DNA of 64,000 nucleotides from Planctomycetota bacterium (GTDB lineage: Bacteria; Planctomycetota; GCA-2746535). The stretch is from positions 16,655 to 80,654 of the forward strand of contig NVWA01000021.1 of the NCBI GenBank assembly GCA_002746535.1, in the 5' to 3' direction. Position 1 is the first letter of the stretch, and every line of letters starts with the position of its first letter. Of the stretch, positions 26,244-35,647 are shown piece by piece. Below the pieces are notes generated by a model. It was not told where the DNA came from and did not search any database. It was given only the letters and a program-made list of their open reading frames with translations. The position numbers were made by a program, and so were the translations under genes.

Positions 26244-28541
26244 ATGAGTAATGTTACAACTGTAGTTGAAGAATCATTTTCCTGGTATTTCCCGGGAGGA
26301 TCAAGTGGATTATTTTTTGTTGGTTGTCTTGCGACGATATTAATCATACTTTCCTATTTATATACCATCAGGAAGCTAGAGTTACTTCCTAAGATATTTT
26401 TAATATCTATCAGAGTGACCTGCTTCGGTCTAATTTTATTTTGCTTGAGTAATCCGATTTCCATGCGAAAGGAATCTATTAAAACAGACATGAAAAATAA
26501 AGTATCTGTATTGATGGATGTTTCATCCAGTATGCAAGTTAATGGGTTTGAAGAAACTAATCGGATGGATCAGGTTTTGGAATATTGGCATGGCAAGCTG
26601 GTAGAAAAAGATTTTATCTTCGAAAAGTATGTTTTTAATTCTAAGATAAGAAGTGTTCAGAAATTTGCTGTTTTTAAAAGCAAAAATAGAGTCTCTCAAA
26701 CACACTTATATAAGAATCTTGGGAAGATGATTGATAAATGTGATAAGAATAATTCCCAAGCTTTGATATGCTTTACTGATGGAGTTGATTCCTCAGAAGA
26801 TAGCAAAGATGAGCTGTTGGAAATAGTAGAAGGATCTGAAATCCCAGTTTATTTTATTCCAACGGAATTAAATGTTCCATCCAAACCTTATATTGCTGTT
26901 GAGAGGTTGGAGGTTGATAGTACTTCTTTGGTTGGGTCTAGAGTGCCGGTTAATATGTTAGCTCAATTTTCAAATACAATTAGTCGCCCGATTACATTGA
27001 AGATAAAAAAGGAAAACAAAATAGTATTTGAAAAAGAAGTTAAAGTATTTCATAATGGTTCTCAGAAAAAAAGAATTGCTTTTGATCTTCCAATACCAAC
27101 TGCTGGCATCCATTTGTTTACCGGTGAAATTTATTATGGTGATGAAAAAATGGTCTCTTTAAATTGGAGTGTGCATGGTCTTGAAAAGGAAACACGAAAA
27201 TTTTTATTGTATCAGGGAGCATTGGATTGGGGAACCAGACATTTACGTGGCGTTTTAGATCATAAAAATAATTTTGATTTAGATGTATTATTTCATCCTG
27301 ATTTCAAATCATCTGGACTCTCTACTAATGGAAGAAAAAATAATTTTCCGACGCAGGATAAACTGAATGAATATAATGTGATTGTTTTATTAAATCTGAA
27401 TAAAAGGCAGATCACAGAGGATATGTCCGCAAAGATAAGAAAATTTGTTAAAGAAGGTGGTTCTGTTTTATTTATTATTAGCAATCCACAAGCATCAAAA
27501 GAATTTTCAAATAGTTCCTTGGAAAAACTATTGCCAGTTACTTTTTTAAATCAGCCTGAAGGTCAGAGTCGTCAAGATATTGCGACCAATTCTTTTTTAA
27601 AAGACGTTAGTCGCGTCAGCACTTTTCGTGAAGATAGTTTTACCAGAAGCAAAGAGCGTGGGCAAAAATTACCCCCCTTGTTTTCATTTGAATTAACTCG
27701 CGAAGGTGCTCTAAATTCAATTTTCGATTTTGCTAAAAAGGATAATATCTATCAAAAAGAACTATTGCCAAAATTTAGAGATCTTTCACCAGTTAAAAGT
27801 GCAAAGGCTGGTGCCGTAATATTAGTAGATCATCAAAAGCCTGGCGAGGGAGTTAGGCAGATTGTTTTAGCGGTTCAAAATTTTGGTAGAGGTAAGTCAG
27901 CCGTATTGACTTCTGATACATTGTGGCCTTGGAAGTTACGAACGCTTAGTTCTGATTCAAACCTTTATCAGTTATTTTGGAAAAATCTTTTAAATTGGTT
28001 GAGTGCTGGGCAAAAATCACAGCCTCATTGGGTTTTAAATTCCGTAGTGTGTAAGAGTGGACAAAAAGCAAAACTAAAATTTAATATCCCTAAAAGATCA
28101 AAAATGGTGTATTCAGATTTTAAGTTTGAAGTGAGACAAGGTGAACATGTCTCAGAATTACATTTAAATAAATCCGAAAATGCCAATATCTATTTAGGAG
28201 ATTTGCAAATTGATGGAAATAAAGAGTATGAAATTTCTGCAAAGGTTGATGATGAGGTCATTTCGCAAACAGTTGTATCTGGTATTTTAAAACTTAAAGA
28301 TATCGAGCTTAGAGTTCTAAAGCCAGATATTAATTTTATGGAAGAAATTGCTGAATTAAGTGGTGGGAAAGTTATTCGGATGAATGAAAAATTTGATTGG
28401 GAATACTGGTTACCAACATTAAGCCCGGTTGAAGTTACGACGACTGAAGATCGTCTCTGGCATAAACCTTGGATTTTTATTCTTTTAGTGAGCTTAATTT
28501 TGGCAGAATTTTTAGTTAGAAGAAAATATAAATTAATTTAA
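26244..28541 (+). CDS. membrane-anchored VWA protein
   Basis: 765 residues. Two helices near 22-42 and 50-70 flank a short loop. A VWA domain follows, with LMDVSSSM (D92-x-S-x-S) and ICFTDGVDSS near 170-180, so the metal site looks complete. The middle (about 340-520) resembles the amidotransferase-like domain of large VWA proteins (VIVLLNLN, then FVKEGGSVLFIIS). A last helix near 742-760 ends in a basic tail. It starts 5 bp after the repeat protein gene. It is probably the main periplasmic VWA partner of MoxR. Confidence 0.88.
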   Translation: MSNVTTVVEESFSWYFPGGSSGLFFVGCLATILIILSYLYTIRKLELLPKIFLISIRVTCFGLILFCLSNPISMRKESIKTDMKNKVSVLMDVSSSMQVNGFEETNRMDQVLEYWHGKLVEKDFIFEKYVFNSKIRSVQKFAVFKSKNRVSQTHLYKNLGKMIDKCDKNNSQALICFTDGVDSSEDSKDELLEIVEGSEIPVYFIPTELNVPSKPYIAVERLEVDSTSLVGSRVPVNMLAQFSNTISRPITLKIKKENKIVFEKEVKVFHNGSQKKRIAFDLPIPTAGIHLFTGEIYYGDEKMVSLNWSVHGLEKETRKFLLYQGALDWGTRHLRGVLDHKNNFDLDVLFHPDFKSSGLSTNGRKNNFPTQDKLNEYNVIVLLNLNKRQITEDMSAKIRKFVKEGGSVLFIISNPQASKEFSNSSLEKLLPVTFLNQPEGQSRQDIATNSFLKDVSRVSTFREDSFTRSKERGQKLPPLFSFELTREGALNSIFDFAKKDNIYQKELLPKFRDLSPVKSAKAGAVILVDHQKPGEGVRQIVLAVQNFGRGKSAVLTSDTLWPWKLRTLSSDSNLYQLFWKNLLNWLSAGQKSQPHWVLNSVVCKSGQKAKLKFNIPKRSKMVYSDFKFEVRQGEHVSELHLNKSENANIYLGDLQIDGNKEYEISAKVDDEVISQTVVSGILKLKDIELRVLKPDINFMEEIAELSGGKVIRMNEKFDWEYWLPTLSPVEVTTTEDRLWHKPWIFILLVSLILAEFLVRRKYKLI

Positions 28542-28554
28542 TTGGGTATCAATA

Positions 28555-29298
28555 ATGAAAAGAAAATTAATCGTATTACTGACATTGGTATTAATAGTCG
28601 GATTTGGGTTGATGGCTCAGGATTATTATGCTAATAAATCATTTAAAGAATCAGAAAAAGGTAGTCGATCAACCTGGGCTCGAATGAAATTCAAAGTAAT
28701 TGCTGGTCCAACACAGAGGCACAAAGCTGACTGGGATTGGCACGCTCATCCTGTGGGTGATTTAAATATGATAAGTCATATTCGTAAAAACACCTCTGCT
28801 AATCTTAAAATGGATTGGGGAATTGCTGATTTAAATAAACCAAAAGAAGTTTTTTCTTTTCCATTTATATTTATGCACGCCGAAATGGAACCTATTTTTT
28901 CACAGGAAAATTTAGATACCCTTCGGGAATATTTATTACGCGGTGGATTTTTATATATTGAAGATTGTGTTTATAAAAATGGACAAGAAGACACTTTTTT
29001 TCAAAGTATGATGAGACATATGCAAGCGATATTGCCAGAAGCAACAATAAAAAAATTAGATAAGGATCATGAAGTTTTTAATTGTTATTATAAATTCCCA
29101 CAAGGAATGCCTTATATCCAAGGGGTTAAAGGAGAACATTTTGGTTTATTTGGTGTTTATTATAAAGGCCGTATTGTAGCTATGCTTAGCCCCACGGACT
29201 TGCATTGTGCCTGGGTTGGTGCCTGGTTTGGTAAACATACAACCAAAGAATCCTACAAAATGGGTCTCAACCTTTACGTGTATGCAATGACACATTAA
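28555..29298 (+). CDS. DUF4159 secreted protein, last gene of the MoxR operon
   Basis: 247 residues with a signal peptide or N-terminal anchor (LIVLLTLVLIVGFGLMA). The DUF4159 core is clear: FPFIFMHAEMEPIFSQ, LREYLLRGGFLYIEDC, HEVFNCYYKFP, and a C-terminal YKMGLNLYVYAMTH. DUF4159 has a class I amidotransferase-like fold without a known reaction and occurs with MoxR/VWA operons in this and related phyla. It starts 13 bp after the VWA gene and is followed by a 318 bp gap, so it probably ends the operon. Confidence 0.92.
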   Translation: MKRKLIVLLTLVLIVGFGLMAQDYYANKSFKESEKGSRSTWARMKFKVIAGPTQRHKADWDWHAHPVGDLNMISHIRKNTSANLKMDWGIADLNKPKEVFSFPFIFMHAEMEPIFSQENLDTLREYLLRGGFLYIEDCVYKNGQEDTFFQSMMRHMQAILPEATIKKLDKDHEVFNCYYKFPQGMPYIQGVKGEHFGLFGVYYKGRIVAMLSPTDLHCAWVGAWFGKHTTKESYKMGLNLYVYAMTH

Positions 29299-29616
29299 TA
29301 GCCATAGAAAATATTACAATTCAAAGTGTATGATAAGTCTTAAATAAATTCAGGCCTGTCTCGTAAAATCATATTAATTTGCTGTAACTTCTTTCTGTTC
29401 GTTTTTCTGTATACCTAAACTTTGGTTCTTCTTTTAAGGAAATATCATATTTTCTATTATTTTTGAAAAATATTAAATTTTTTAGGAACATTATTTCGAA
29501 ATTAACGTGTTATAAGAATGAGATGAATATATTTTTAAAAATATATCAAATAACTTAGTTTGATTCCGGAGAAAGTTTTATTGGAAATTAAGTTTTTGTT
29601 ATAAAGGATACCTTAA
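29299..29616. other. 318 bp intergenic region
   Basis: AT-rich spacer between the MoxR operon and a second pseudopilin gene. I see no open frame, RNA gene or strong hairpin. AAAGGATA lies just before the downstream ATG. Confidence 0.3.
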
Positions 29617-31203
29617 ATGAAGAAAAAGTTTACTCTGATAGAAATGATGATCGTGATTACAATAGTTCTATTCTTTACCATGAGTATTTTTATGATGAGT
29701 GGGAAGATATTATCAAAATATAAAAAGACACTAGCAAGATCGGATATTTTAAAGATATCGACTGCTATTGTTGGCTATAAAGGGTCAACAGGCAATTACC
29801 CTCCTGATTATGTTAGTTCCTCTTATAATGAAGACGCTTCTAATAGTAAAATAGGGTCATGGGTTAGCAGGTCAGCTGCTTTTGAAATCAATCATAATAG
29901 TTTGATGAATGTATTCGATAAAGAATTTCTAATTGCCAACAATGCAACTGAATCTGAGGATATCTCATATTTAAAACAGTTTCTTGTAGACCGTTTTACC
30001 AACTCTGTTTCAGTAGAAGTTGAAAATAAAGTTATCGATATGATGACCATAATTTCACCCATGTATCGAGACACATTAACAAAGTTTTCACAGGATTTTT
30101 TTATTAATCATCCTTATAAAAGCATCAATCACCTAATAGCTGAAATTGAAAAAAATATAAAATATTTAAACGCATTACCAGAATATTATACAGTACCAAA
30201 AGGAGTTGGTAAGGTTCTTTTAAAGGCAAAGATAAAGGGTAAAGAATTTTATTTTGTTCAAGTGTATGATTTTGGTGATGATGTTGGTGGCGAAGTTTTA
30301 GGAAGCAAAGGTTACCAATGCAAAATTAAAAAACCAATTACGAAAATGAGCGATTTTGGTGAAAACTGGAATATGAATAATTCAAAAAATGGTAATATAA
30401 ATTTTAAATTGGTCATGGGTTCGCCTAATTCGGCTAAAAAATGTGGATTATCTAAAAAGCCATTTAAATGTGATGATTTAGCATCTGACCCAAATTATTC
30501 ATGTGGTTGGCATAACTTTCATGTTGATAATTGGGAAGGTGCTCATAATGCTAGTGAGTCGGCTAAAGCATTATATGATCATTTATGCAGACCTATGAAG
30601 GGACGTATGGTAGAAGGAAGGGCGATTAAGTTGAAATATAGAAATGCTAAACCTTTTCTTGATATGCCAAAATCTTCTTTAAAAATTGCAGGGCGCCCAT
30701 CGAAATTAGTTTGTTTTCATGTCAGTACTAAAATATCTTATAAAAAATATGGTCCAGGTAGTTTTGATAAAATGGATTCTTATAAGATCGTAGATCCATG
30801 GGGAAAGGGATATTTCTTTGTTTCAAGTGTAAAGGAAATGGTTTATGATAAAAAAGCCGGTCTTATTAAACCTTATCAAAATTATGATGAATCGGATGAT
30901 TATAGTCCTTCCCGATTTGGAGAAAAAGGAATTATTTATGACAGGGTAATGCCTTATTTTAATAGAGGTACTTTTGATTTAGCTTCTAGCGGGCCAGATG
31001 GGATATATGTAAACTGGATCAAAAGAGATTGTAAAATTGAGGGGCCTTCAAAAGGGTATGGTAGGGAGACGTATCAACGGAGTATTTCTATTTGGGGTGA
31101 TGTTAATATGGAAGGCAAGATGTATTATTATAAAGTTGTACCGACAGATACACTGCTCGATTATGATAAGGACAACGATAATATTTCTAACTTTTATAAA
31201 TGA
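29617..31203 (+). CDS. large pseudopilin with prepilin cleavage site
   Basis: 528 residues, unusually long for a pilin-like protein. The leader MKKK precedes FTLIEMMIVITIVLFFTMSIF, the classic prepilin site with Glu at +5. A GspG-like stretch follows (ISTAIVGYKGSTGNYPPDY), and the remaining 450 residues contain a Cys-rich section (CGLSKKPFKCDD, YSCGWHNFH) and an Asp-rich end (LLDYDKDNDNISNF) that could bind calcium. The final part (IVDPWGKGYFFVS, then DLASSGPDG) matches the usual end of GspG-type pseudopilins of this phylum. A large insertion between these parts may carry a separate function. It is not next to secretion genes. Confidence 0.88.
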   Translation: MKKKFTLIEMMIVITIVLFFTMSIFMMSGKILSKYKKTLARSDILKISTAIVGYKGSTGNYPPDYVSSSYNEDASNSKIGSWVSRSAAFEINHNSLMNVFDKEFLIANNATESEDISYLKQFLVDRFTNSVSVEVENKVIDMMTIISPMYRDTLTKFSQDFFINHPYKSINHLIAEIEKNIKYLNALPEYYTVPKGVGKVLLKAKIKGKEFYFVQVYDFGDDVGGEVLGSKGYQCKIKKPITKMSDFGENWNMNNSKNGNINFKLVMGSPNSAKKCGLSKKPFKCDDLASDPNYSCGWHNFHVDNWEGAHNASESAKALYDHLCRPMKGRMVEGRAIKLKYRNAKPFLDMPKSSLKIAGRPSKLVCFHVSTKISYKKYGPGSFDKMDSYKIVDPWGKGYFFVSSVKEMVYDKKAGLIKPYQNYDESDDYSPSRFGEKGIIYDRVMPYFNRGTFDLASSGPDGIYVNWIKRDCKIEGPSKGYGRETYQRSISIWGDVNMEGKMYYYKVVPTDTLLDYDKDNDNISNFYK

Positions 31204-31416
31204 AAAATCTGTCTTACTCATTGGCCGTTTTCGAGAATTATTTAAAAAATATTTTTATTACGATGGTTCTATTAAAGTAAAATTGTACACGTTCACAAAT
31301 CTAATTTGTTTCAATCAAATAAAAATCGTTTAAATAATTTTATTATTATACTTTTTGAAAAATTAGTATCTAGATCAACGTATATTCCTTAAACAACCTA
31401 TTTAAAGGAAGATGCT

Positions 31417-31788
31417 ATGACAAAACTATTTATTTCAATTACGGCCATTATTTTATTTGTTTGTGCTTATGATATTTATGGCAAATCAAAACCAATAAAA
31501 GCAGAAGTGGGAAAAACTTTTTCACGACAGAAATTATTCTTTATAAGAATCGATACTGACTTATCATCTAAAAAATCTATAGAGGCAATACATGCTGACA
31601 AAGATCAATCTCAGAATTGGAATTCAACATTTTTAAAAAATATTGATACTCAAGGATTGGCTGAATTAGATGGATTTCTTGATGGGGGCTGGAAAATTGT
31701 TTCTATTACGCCTTTAAATACTCAGCCAAGAAACAATGTGCTTGTTCTTTCGATTTTGATGGAAGTTCAATCTGAAGTAATAAAATAA
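31417..31788 (+). CDS. small secreted protein of unknown function
   Basis: 123 residues with a signal peptide (MTKLFISITAIILFVCA) and a mixed alpha/beta body. I do not recognise it. The start is supported by AAGGAAG before ATG 31417. The C-terminal part (GWKIVSITPLNTQPRNNVLVLSILME) is like the WKVVSVTPL-type strands of small secreted proteins. It follows the pseudopilin on the same strand after 213 bp and converges with the SulP gene. Confidence 0.7.
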   Translation: MTKLFISITAIILFVCAYDIYGKSKPIKAEVGKTFSRQKLFFIRIDTDLSSKKSIEAIHADKDQSQNWNSTFLKNIDTQGLAELDGFLDGGWKIVSITPLNTQPRNNVLVLSILMEVQSEVIK

Positions 31789-31837
31789 AAATTCTAATAT
31801 TACTTATATTTCTTGTGCAGTCAGTAAGCAAAAACAA

Positions 31838-33538
31838 TTAGCCAAGTTTGTTTGTTGCAATGTGATAGTCGGGGTCTTCCAGTAAATTTGATTCAATGAT
31901 GCTACTGGCTTTTTCGATTAGCTGTTGACATTCTTTGCTGAGATGTTTAATGGTAATTGATTTTCCGACATCTTTATATTTGGAGGCTACGTCATTAATT
32001 GCCTCAATGGCTGAATGGTCATAAACTCGGCAGTTTCTAAATTCTATGATCACTTTTTCTGGGTCGGTATCCGGTGTAAAAATATCTTTAAAGCTTGTTG
32101 TTGCTCCAAAAAACAAGGGACCTTCGAGAGAATATGTTTTAATATTATCAGTTGTTTCAGTTTTAGCCTGAATTCTTTGGGATTTTTTCCAGGCAAAGAC
32201 AACAGCTGCAATTAAAACGCCTGCTGTTACAGCTATGGCTAAATCAAAAAGAACCGTAACTGATGAAACTAAAATAATAATAATAAAATCGCTCTTTGGT
32301 ATTTTGTTCCAAAGTCGTAAACTTGTCCATTCGAAGGTTGCAATAACAACTATGAACATAACTCCTATTAAGGCTGCTATTGGTATCATGCCGATGCAGG
32401 CACTCAATGGTGGGTAAATAATAAAGGATAATAAGAATAGAGCAGCCGTAATACCAGAGATTCTGCTTCGCCCACCAGAGCGTATATTGATCATTGATTG
32501 GCCTATCATGGCGCAACCTCCCATACTGCCACAAAAACCAGATACCATATTGGCGATACCCTGTCCAACACATTCTCTGTTACCATGACCTCTGGTTTCA
32601 GTTAATTCATCAATTAAAGTTAGTGTCATTAATGATTCAATCAAACCGATCGCTGCAAGTGTTAGTGCCATTGGGAGAATAATGATGAAGCTGCTGATTG
32701 AAAATTCTATTCCCGGAATATGAAAGGATCCTGCGGTATTCTCTTCTTTGTAATCTTTGAGAAGAATAGGGGCAATGGCCATTTCTTTTCCTTTTTGATC
32801 AACTTCTGATACTTTTAAATTACCTAATATCGCATTAAAGTTTTCAGTTTTTATTTTTTTTTCAGCGGCTAATTTATTTTGTGTGATGACAAAGTCATTT
32901 ACCGTAACAGATTTAATAGGTGTGAACTGAACTAATAATGTAACGGTTATTATGGCCATTAAAGTCCCTGGAATTGCTTTGGTGAGTTTAGGCAATAAAT
33001 GAATGATCAGCATTGTTAATGCAATTAGACCAAAGGTAATCCATAGATTGGTTCCACTAAGCCATGTACCTGACGATAGGAATCTGTCAGAGGCTTCATC
33101 AAAATATATTTTATGATTTGTTTTTAGTTGGCCAAATTGAGCTTTACCTATGACTATTGCTAATCCATTTACAAACCCAAGCATGACAGGATGAGGAAGA
33201 AGTCGAATGAATTTTCCTAATTTAAAAATTCCACAGAGTATTTGAATAATGCCGCATAAAATCACACTAGCGAATAAATATTCTATTCCATAAAGAACTA
33301 CAAATGCCGTTAATACAACTGCCATGGCACCAGTTGCTCCGGATATCATTCCTGGGCGACCACCAATAACTGAGGTGATAAGTCCAACGTAGAAGGCAGC
33401 CCATAAACCAACCGAAGGATGAACTCCTGCTACAAAAGCAAAAGCGATAGCTTCAGGTACTAATGCTAAGGAAACTGTTAGTCCTGATAAAATATCATTT
33501 TTCAGGTTCTTATTTTTCTTAATTATTAAATCTATCAT
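31838..33538 (-). CDS. SulP-family anion transporter with STAS domain
   Basis: 566 residues. About twelve membrane helices start with LSGLTVSLALVPEAIAFAFVAG, the SulP entry motif. Conserved pieces include GGRPGMISGATGAMAVV and VSGFCGSMGGCAMIGQS. The C-terminal 100 residues form a STAS domain (VIIEFRNCRVYDHSAIEAI) in the cytoplasm, which regulates transport. A loop of about 60 residues between helices (around 215-265) is longer than in minimal members. SulP proteins carry sulfate, bicarbonate or dicarboxylates with sodium or protons. Bicarbonate is likely for a marine bacterium, but the sequence does not decide. Confidence 0.93.
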   Translation of the reverse strand: MIDLIIKKNKNLKNDILSGLTVSLALVPEAIAFAFVAGVHPSVGLWAAFYVGLITSVIGGRPGMISGATGAMAVVLTAFVVLYGIEYLFASVILCGIIQILCGIFKLGKFIRLLPHPVMLGFVNGLAIVIGKAQFGQLKTNHKIYFDEASDRFLSSGTWLSGTNLWITFGLIALTMLIIHLLPKLTKAIPGTLMAIITVTLLVQFTPIKSVTVNDFVITQNKLAAEKKIKTENFNAILGNLKVSEVDQKGKEMAIAPILLKDYKEENTAGSFHIPGIEFSISSFIIILPMALTLAAIGLIESLMTLTLIDELTETRGHGNRECVGQGIANMVSGFCGSMGGCAMIGQSMINIRSGGRSRISGITAALFLLSFIIYPPLSACIGMIPIAALIGVMFIVVIATFEWTSLRLWNKIPKSDFIIIILVSSVTVLFDLAIAVTAGVLIAAVVFAWKKSQRIQAKTETTDNIKTYSLEGPLFFGATTSFKDIFTPDTDPEKVIIEFRNCRVYDHSAIEAINDVASKYKDVGKSITIKHLSKECQQLIEKASSIIESNLLEDPDYHIATNKLG

Positions 33539-33978
33539 TATTTACCCATCATCATCATGGTTGAATCTCTGAAAATAATTGCATGGAAGGTCTAGAGGAT
33601 TCTTCTGTTTCTTAAACACTCAAAAAGGGCGCGGATTATATGATTAGAAATGATTTGTCGATTAGGTTTTAGGTATAAATTGAAAAAACTAGCTAAATAT
33701 AACTTCTTATAAAACAAGTAGTTAAACTATAAATTAAAGCAGAACTTGCTCAATTATTCATGCAGTATTTGTTTTTAGCTCTGAATGCTAAAGAACAAGG
33801 ACTGTCTGAGTAAATTTGCATTTTATTTACTTGTTGTTGGTATTTCGTTTGGCGTCCAAGGATAACTTCTAAGGTAAAGGACATTAAGAAAATATATAAA
33901 TGGTAGAACTATAAAAAATAAATAAGTAAAGTTTAGGATATTTCTTTTAAATTTCTTTAAAACTTGATGGATTCATTG
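33539..33978. other. 440 bp intergenic region
   Basis: Lies upstream of the SulP gene and downstream of a small membrane protein gene, both on the minus strand. It must contain the SulP promoter. No open frame, repeat or clear hairpin is visible. Confidence 0.3.
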
Positions 33979-34245
33979 CTAATGCTTCTTCTCGTTCAGA
34001 TTCAATTTTCCTGCAAGATACTCATATAAATCTTTACTGTCTTTTAATCCTAATCTGGTTTCACTTCTTATTTCTTTAATAGCCTCTATCATTTTATTTG
34101 CAGCGATGAGGCATTTTATTTTTTCTGATGGATTGAAATCAAATGTTTTAACATCCAAAGCGAGAGGTGGATTTAATTTTTTGGATATCGTGCTTGAATA
34201 ATAATTTATAACACAAGCTAAAATTAGCCAAAAATACCATGCCAT
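33979..34245 (-). CDS. small membrane protein with ribosomal L7/L12 C-terminal-like domain
   Basis: 88 residues. One N-terminal helix (MAWYFWLILACVINYY) anchors a short linker and a C-terminal segment (NKMIEAIKEIRSETRLGLKDSKDLYEYL) that closely follows the helix-turn-helix of the ribosomal protein L7/L12 C-terminal domain (KiaVIKvvRelTGLGLKEAKdlVe). Small membrane proteins of this type occur in many bacteria without a known role. AAGGAA lies 6 bases before ATG 34245, so the longer frame from TTG 34272 is rejected. Confidence 0.75.
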   Translation of the reverse strand: MAWYFWLILACVINYYSSTISKKLNPPLALDVKTFDFNPSEKIKCLIAANKMIEAIKEIRSETRLGLKDSKDLYEYLAGKLNLNEKKH

Positions 34246-34347
34246 TAATAATTCCTTTCGATACCACAACAATTTAATTCAGCAGAATCTAGGTTTAATT
34301 TTGCTGCGTATATTTTTACAGTAAAACAGGATGTTATTCCCCACATC

Positions 34348-34431
34348 CTAAAGCAGTAACACAAGACAATAGAGGGTGTTTTGAGTGTTGTTTTGCTGTT
34401 TGCAATAAGGACAAACTAATATCTTAATCAT
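34348..34431 (-). CDS. 27-residue micro-ORF with a zinc-ribbon start (possible remnant)
   Basis: ATG 34431 overlaps the stop codon of the 189-residue gene as ATGA, an arrangement that normally means coupled translation. The peptide begins MIKILVCPYCKQQNNTQNT, with the CPxC knuckle of a zinc ribbon, and ends after YCLVLLL. In a neighbouring frame the following bases read LSCVTALGCGE before a stop, like the second knuckle of a ribbon. The gene may therefore be a frameshifted zinc-ribbon protein, or a real micro-protein. Confidence 0.35.
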   Translation of the reverse strand: MIKILVCPYCKQQNNTQNTLYCLVLLL

Positions 34432-34997
34432 TTCTCATTTCCTAAGTAGGTTTCTAAATGTTTTTCTACTTTATGCATAGGGTAAACAAAGACTTCTTCT
34501 AGATGATATCCATCTTGATATAGTTTCTTTAATTTAACTTTTTCACCAAGTTGTTTTGGGAATTTATTTATAAGATAAGGGGTGGGTATTTTATAAATGG
34601 GAAATCCTCTAAAATCTTGTTTCATCTCATTTTGATGTGTCCAGCAACTTCTTTCATCAATAGATAAAGCCCATTTTTGTCCAACTTTTTTGAGAGCAAC
34701 AATAGCTAACCCTCCAATCCTCTTATTGATGTTTTCTCTTAAATGTGCTTCAAATGATATTTCCTTAATTTTATTACCTTTAAAAATCTTTGAAACGCGA
34801 TACGTGTAAGATATTTTTTGACTTTTTTCATCAAGTTCAGCTTTGATAAGACGGCCACTAAAGATGAGTTCTGATTTCTTTTTATATTCTTTCCAGTCCA
34901 CACCGGCAAGATCTCGTGCTAGTGAAGCTTTAGGATGCAAATACGAAATCATTGTTAAAATAAATATGACTATAAAAAACCATTTATTTTTACTCAT
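34428..34997 (-). CDS. secreted protein, possibly netrin/TIMP-like beta-barrel
   Basis: 189 residues with a signal peptide (MSKNKWFFIVIFILTMISYL). Residues 35-110 show the pattern SELIFSGRLIKAE, YTYRVSKIFKGN, which resembles the OB-like fold of secreted proteins with VFxGxV...F.V...fKG strands (netrin/TIMP-like). This is a weak, pattern-level assignment. The C-terminal part has no recognisable motif. The stop codon overlaps the start of a 27-codon frame. Confidence 0.7.
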   Translation of the reverse strand: MSKNKWFFIVIFILTMISYLHPKASLARDLAGVDWKEYKKKSELIFSGRLIKAELDEKSQKISYTYRVSKIFKGNKIKEISFEAHLRENINKRIGGLAIVALKKVGQKWALSIDERSCWTHQNEMKQDFRGFPIYKIPTPYLINKFPKQLGEKVKLKKLYQDGYHLEEVFVYPMHKVEKHLETYLGNEK

Positions 34998-35030
34998 AAA
35001 ATAACCTCCATTTTTCTGGAAATGACTGAG

Positions 35031-35075
35031 GTAACCAACACTTTACGGCAATTTTTGCTGAGTAGTGCTGGTTAC
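35031..35075. terminator. hairpin between the VOC gene and the secreted protein gene
   Basis: GTAACCAACACT at 35031-35042 pairs with AGTGCTGGTTAC at 35064-35075 with one mismatch. The loop itself contains GCAATTTTTGC. It lies 61 bp after the end of the minus-strand VOC gene and 33 bp before the start of the next minus-strand gene. It could terminate the former or control the latter. No strong U tract follows. Confidence 0.4.
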
Positions 35076-35135
35076 GTTTAAATATTTGTTTGTTGTGTAA
35101 TTCGGTTGCTTTATATAGTCCTGATCACTAATTAG

Positions 35136-35516
35136 TTAACAAGAGGACTCATGAGAGTGCAATTCATTTTGGCCATTGGATTTAGGTTCTGTACCTAACC
35201 AAAGAATATTACCATCTAGGTCTTTCACTTTCATATTATAGGCATAGTCTTCATTTGTAGGTTGCTTGATGATTTCTACATTATTCTTTTTGCAAACATC
35301 AAATATAGTTTCTGATTCAAGTCCTATCCATGCCATCGATGGAGTAGGTAAGTCATGTTGTTCATATAGCATTAAGCAATGATCGCCACTAGAAACTGAA
35401 CATATGCAACCGCTGTTCCAATCAACTTTAAAGTTGAATATTTTAGCATACCATTCAATACTTAATAAAATATTTTTTACAGCAAATACAGGTATTAGAT
35501 TTCCTACTTCTGACAT
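35136..35516 (-). CDS. VOC-family (glyoxalase/bleomycin-resistance-like) protein
   Basis: 126 residues. It has the two-module beta-alpha-beta-beta-beta pattern: FAVKNILLSIEWYAKIFNF and later VKDLDGNILWLGTEP. The sequence VDWNSGCICSVSSGDHCLMLYE is typical for VOC proteins. The C-terminus ends NELHSHESSC. Metal-binding positions (a His or Glu in each module) are uncertain. A second VOC gene lies upstream in the same orientation, but the two are not close copies. Confidence 0.85.
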   Translation of the reverse strand: MSEVGNLIPVFAVKNILLSIEWYAKIFNFKVDWNSGCICSVSSGDHCLMLYEQHDLPTPSMAWIGLESETIFDVCKKNNVEIIKQPTNEDYAYNMKVKDLDGNILWLGTEPKSNGQNELHSHESSC

Positions 35517-35647
35517 TTTATTTTCCTTTGGTTAAATTCTTTAAATTTAAGATACCGCATGGTAATCTACCATTGAAATATAATATGTCTAAATAATATA
35601 CATTTGTATGCGTTATATATTTAAGAATTATTAGATATAACAATATA

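Noticed and set aside
31037-31333. 98-codon frame overlapping the second pseudopilin
   Set aside because: Mostly inside the pseudopilin in another frame, with no ribosome site.
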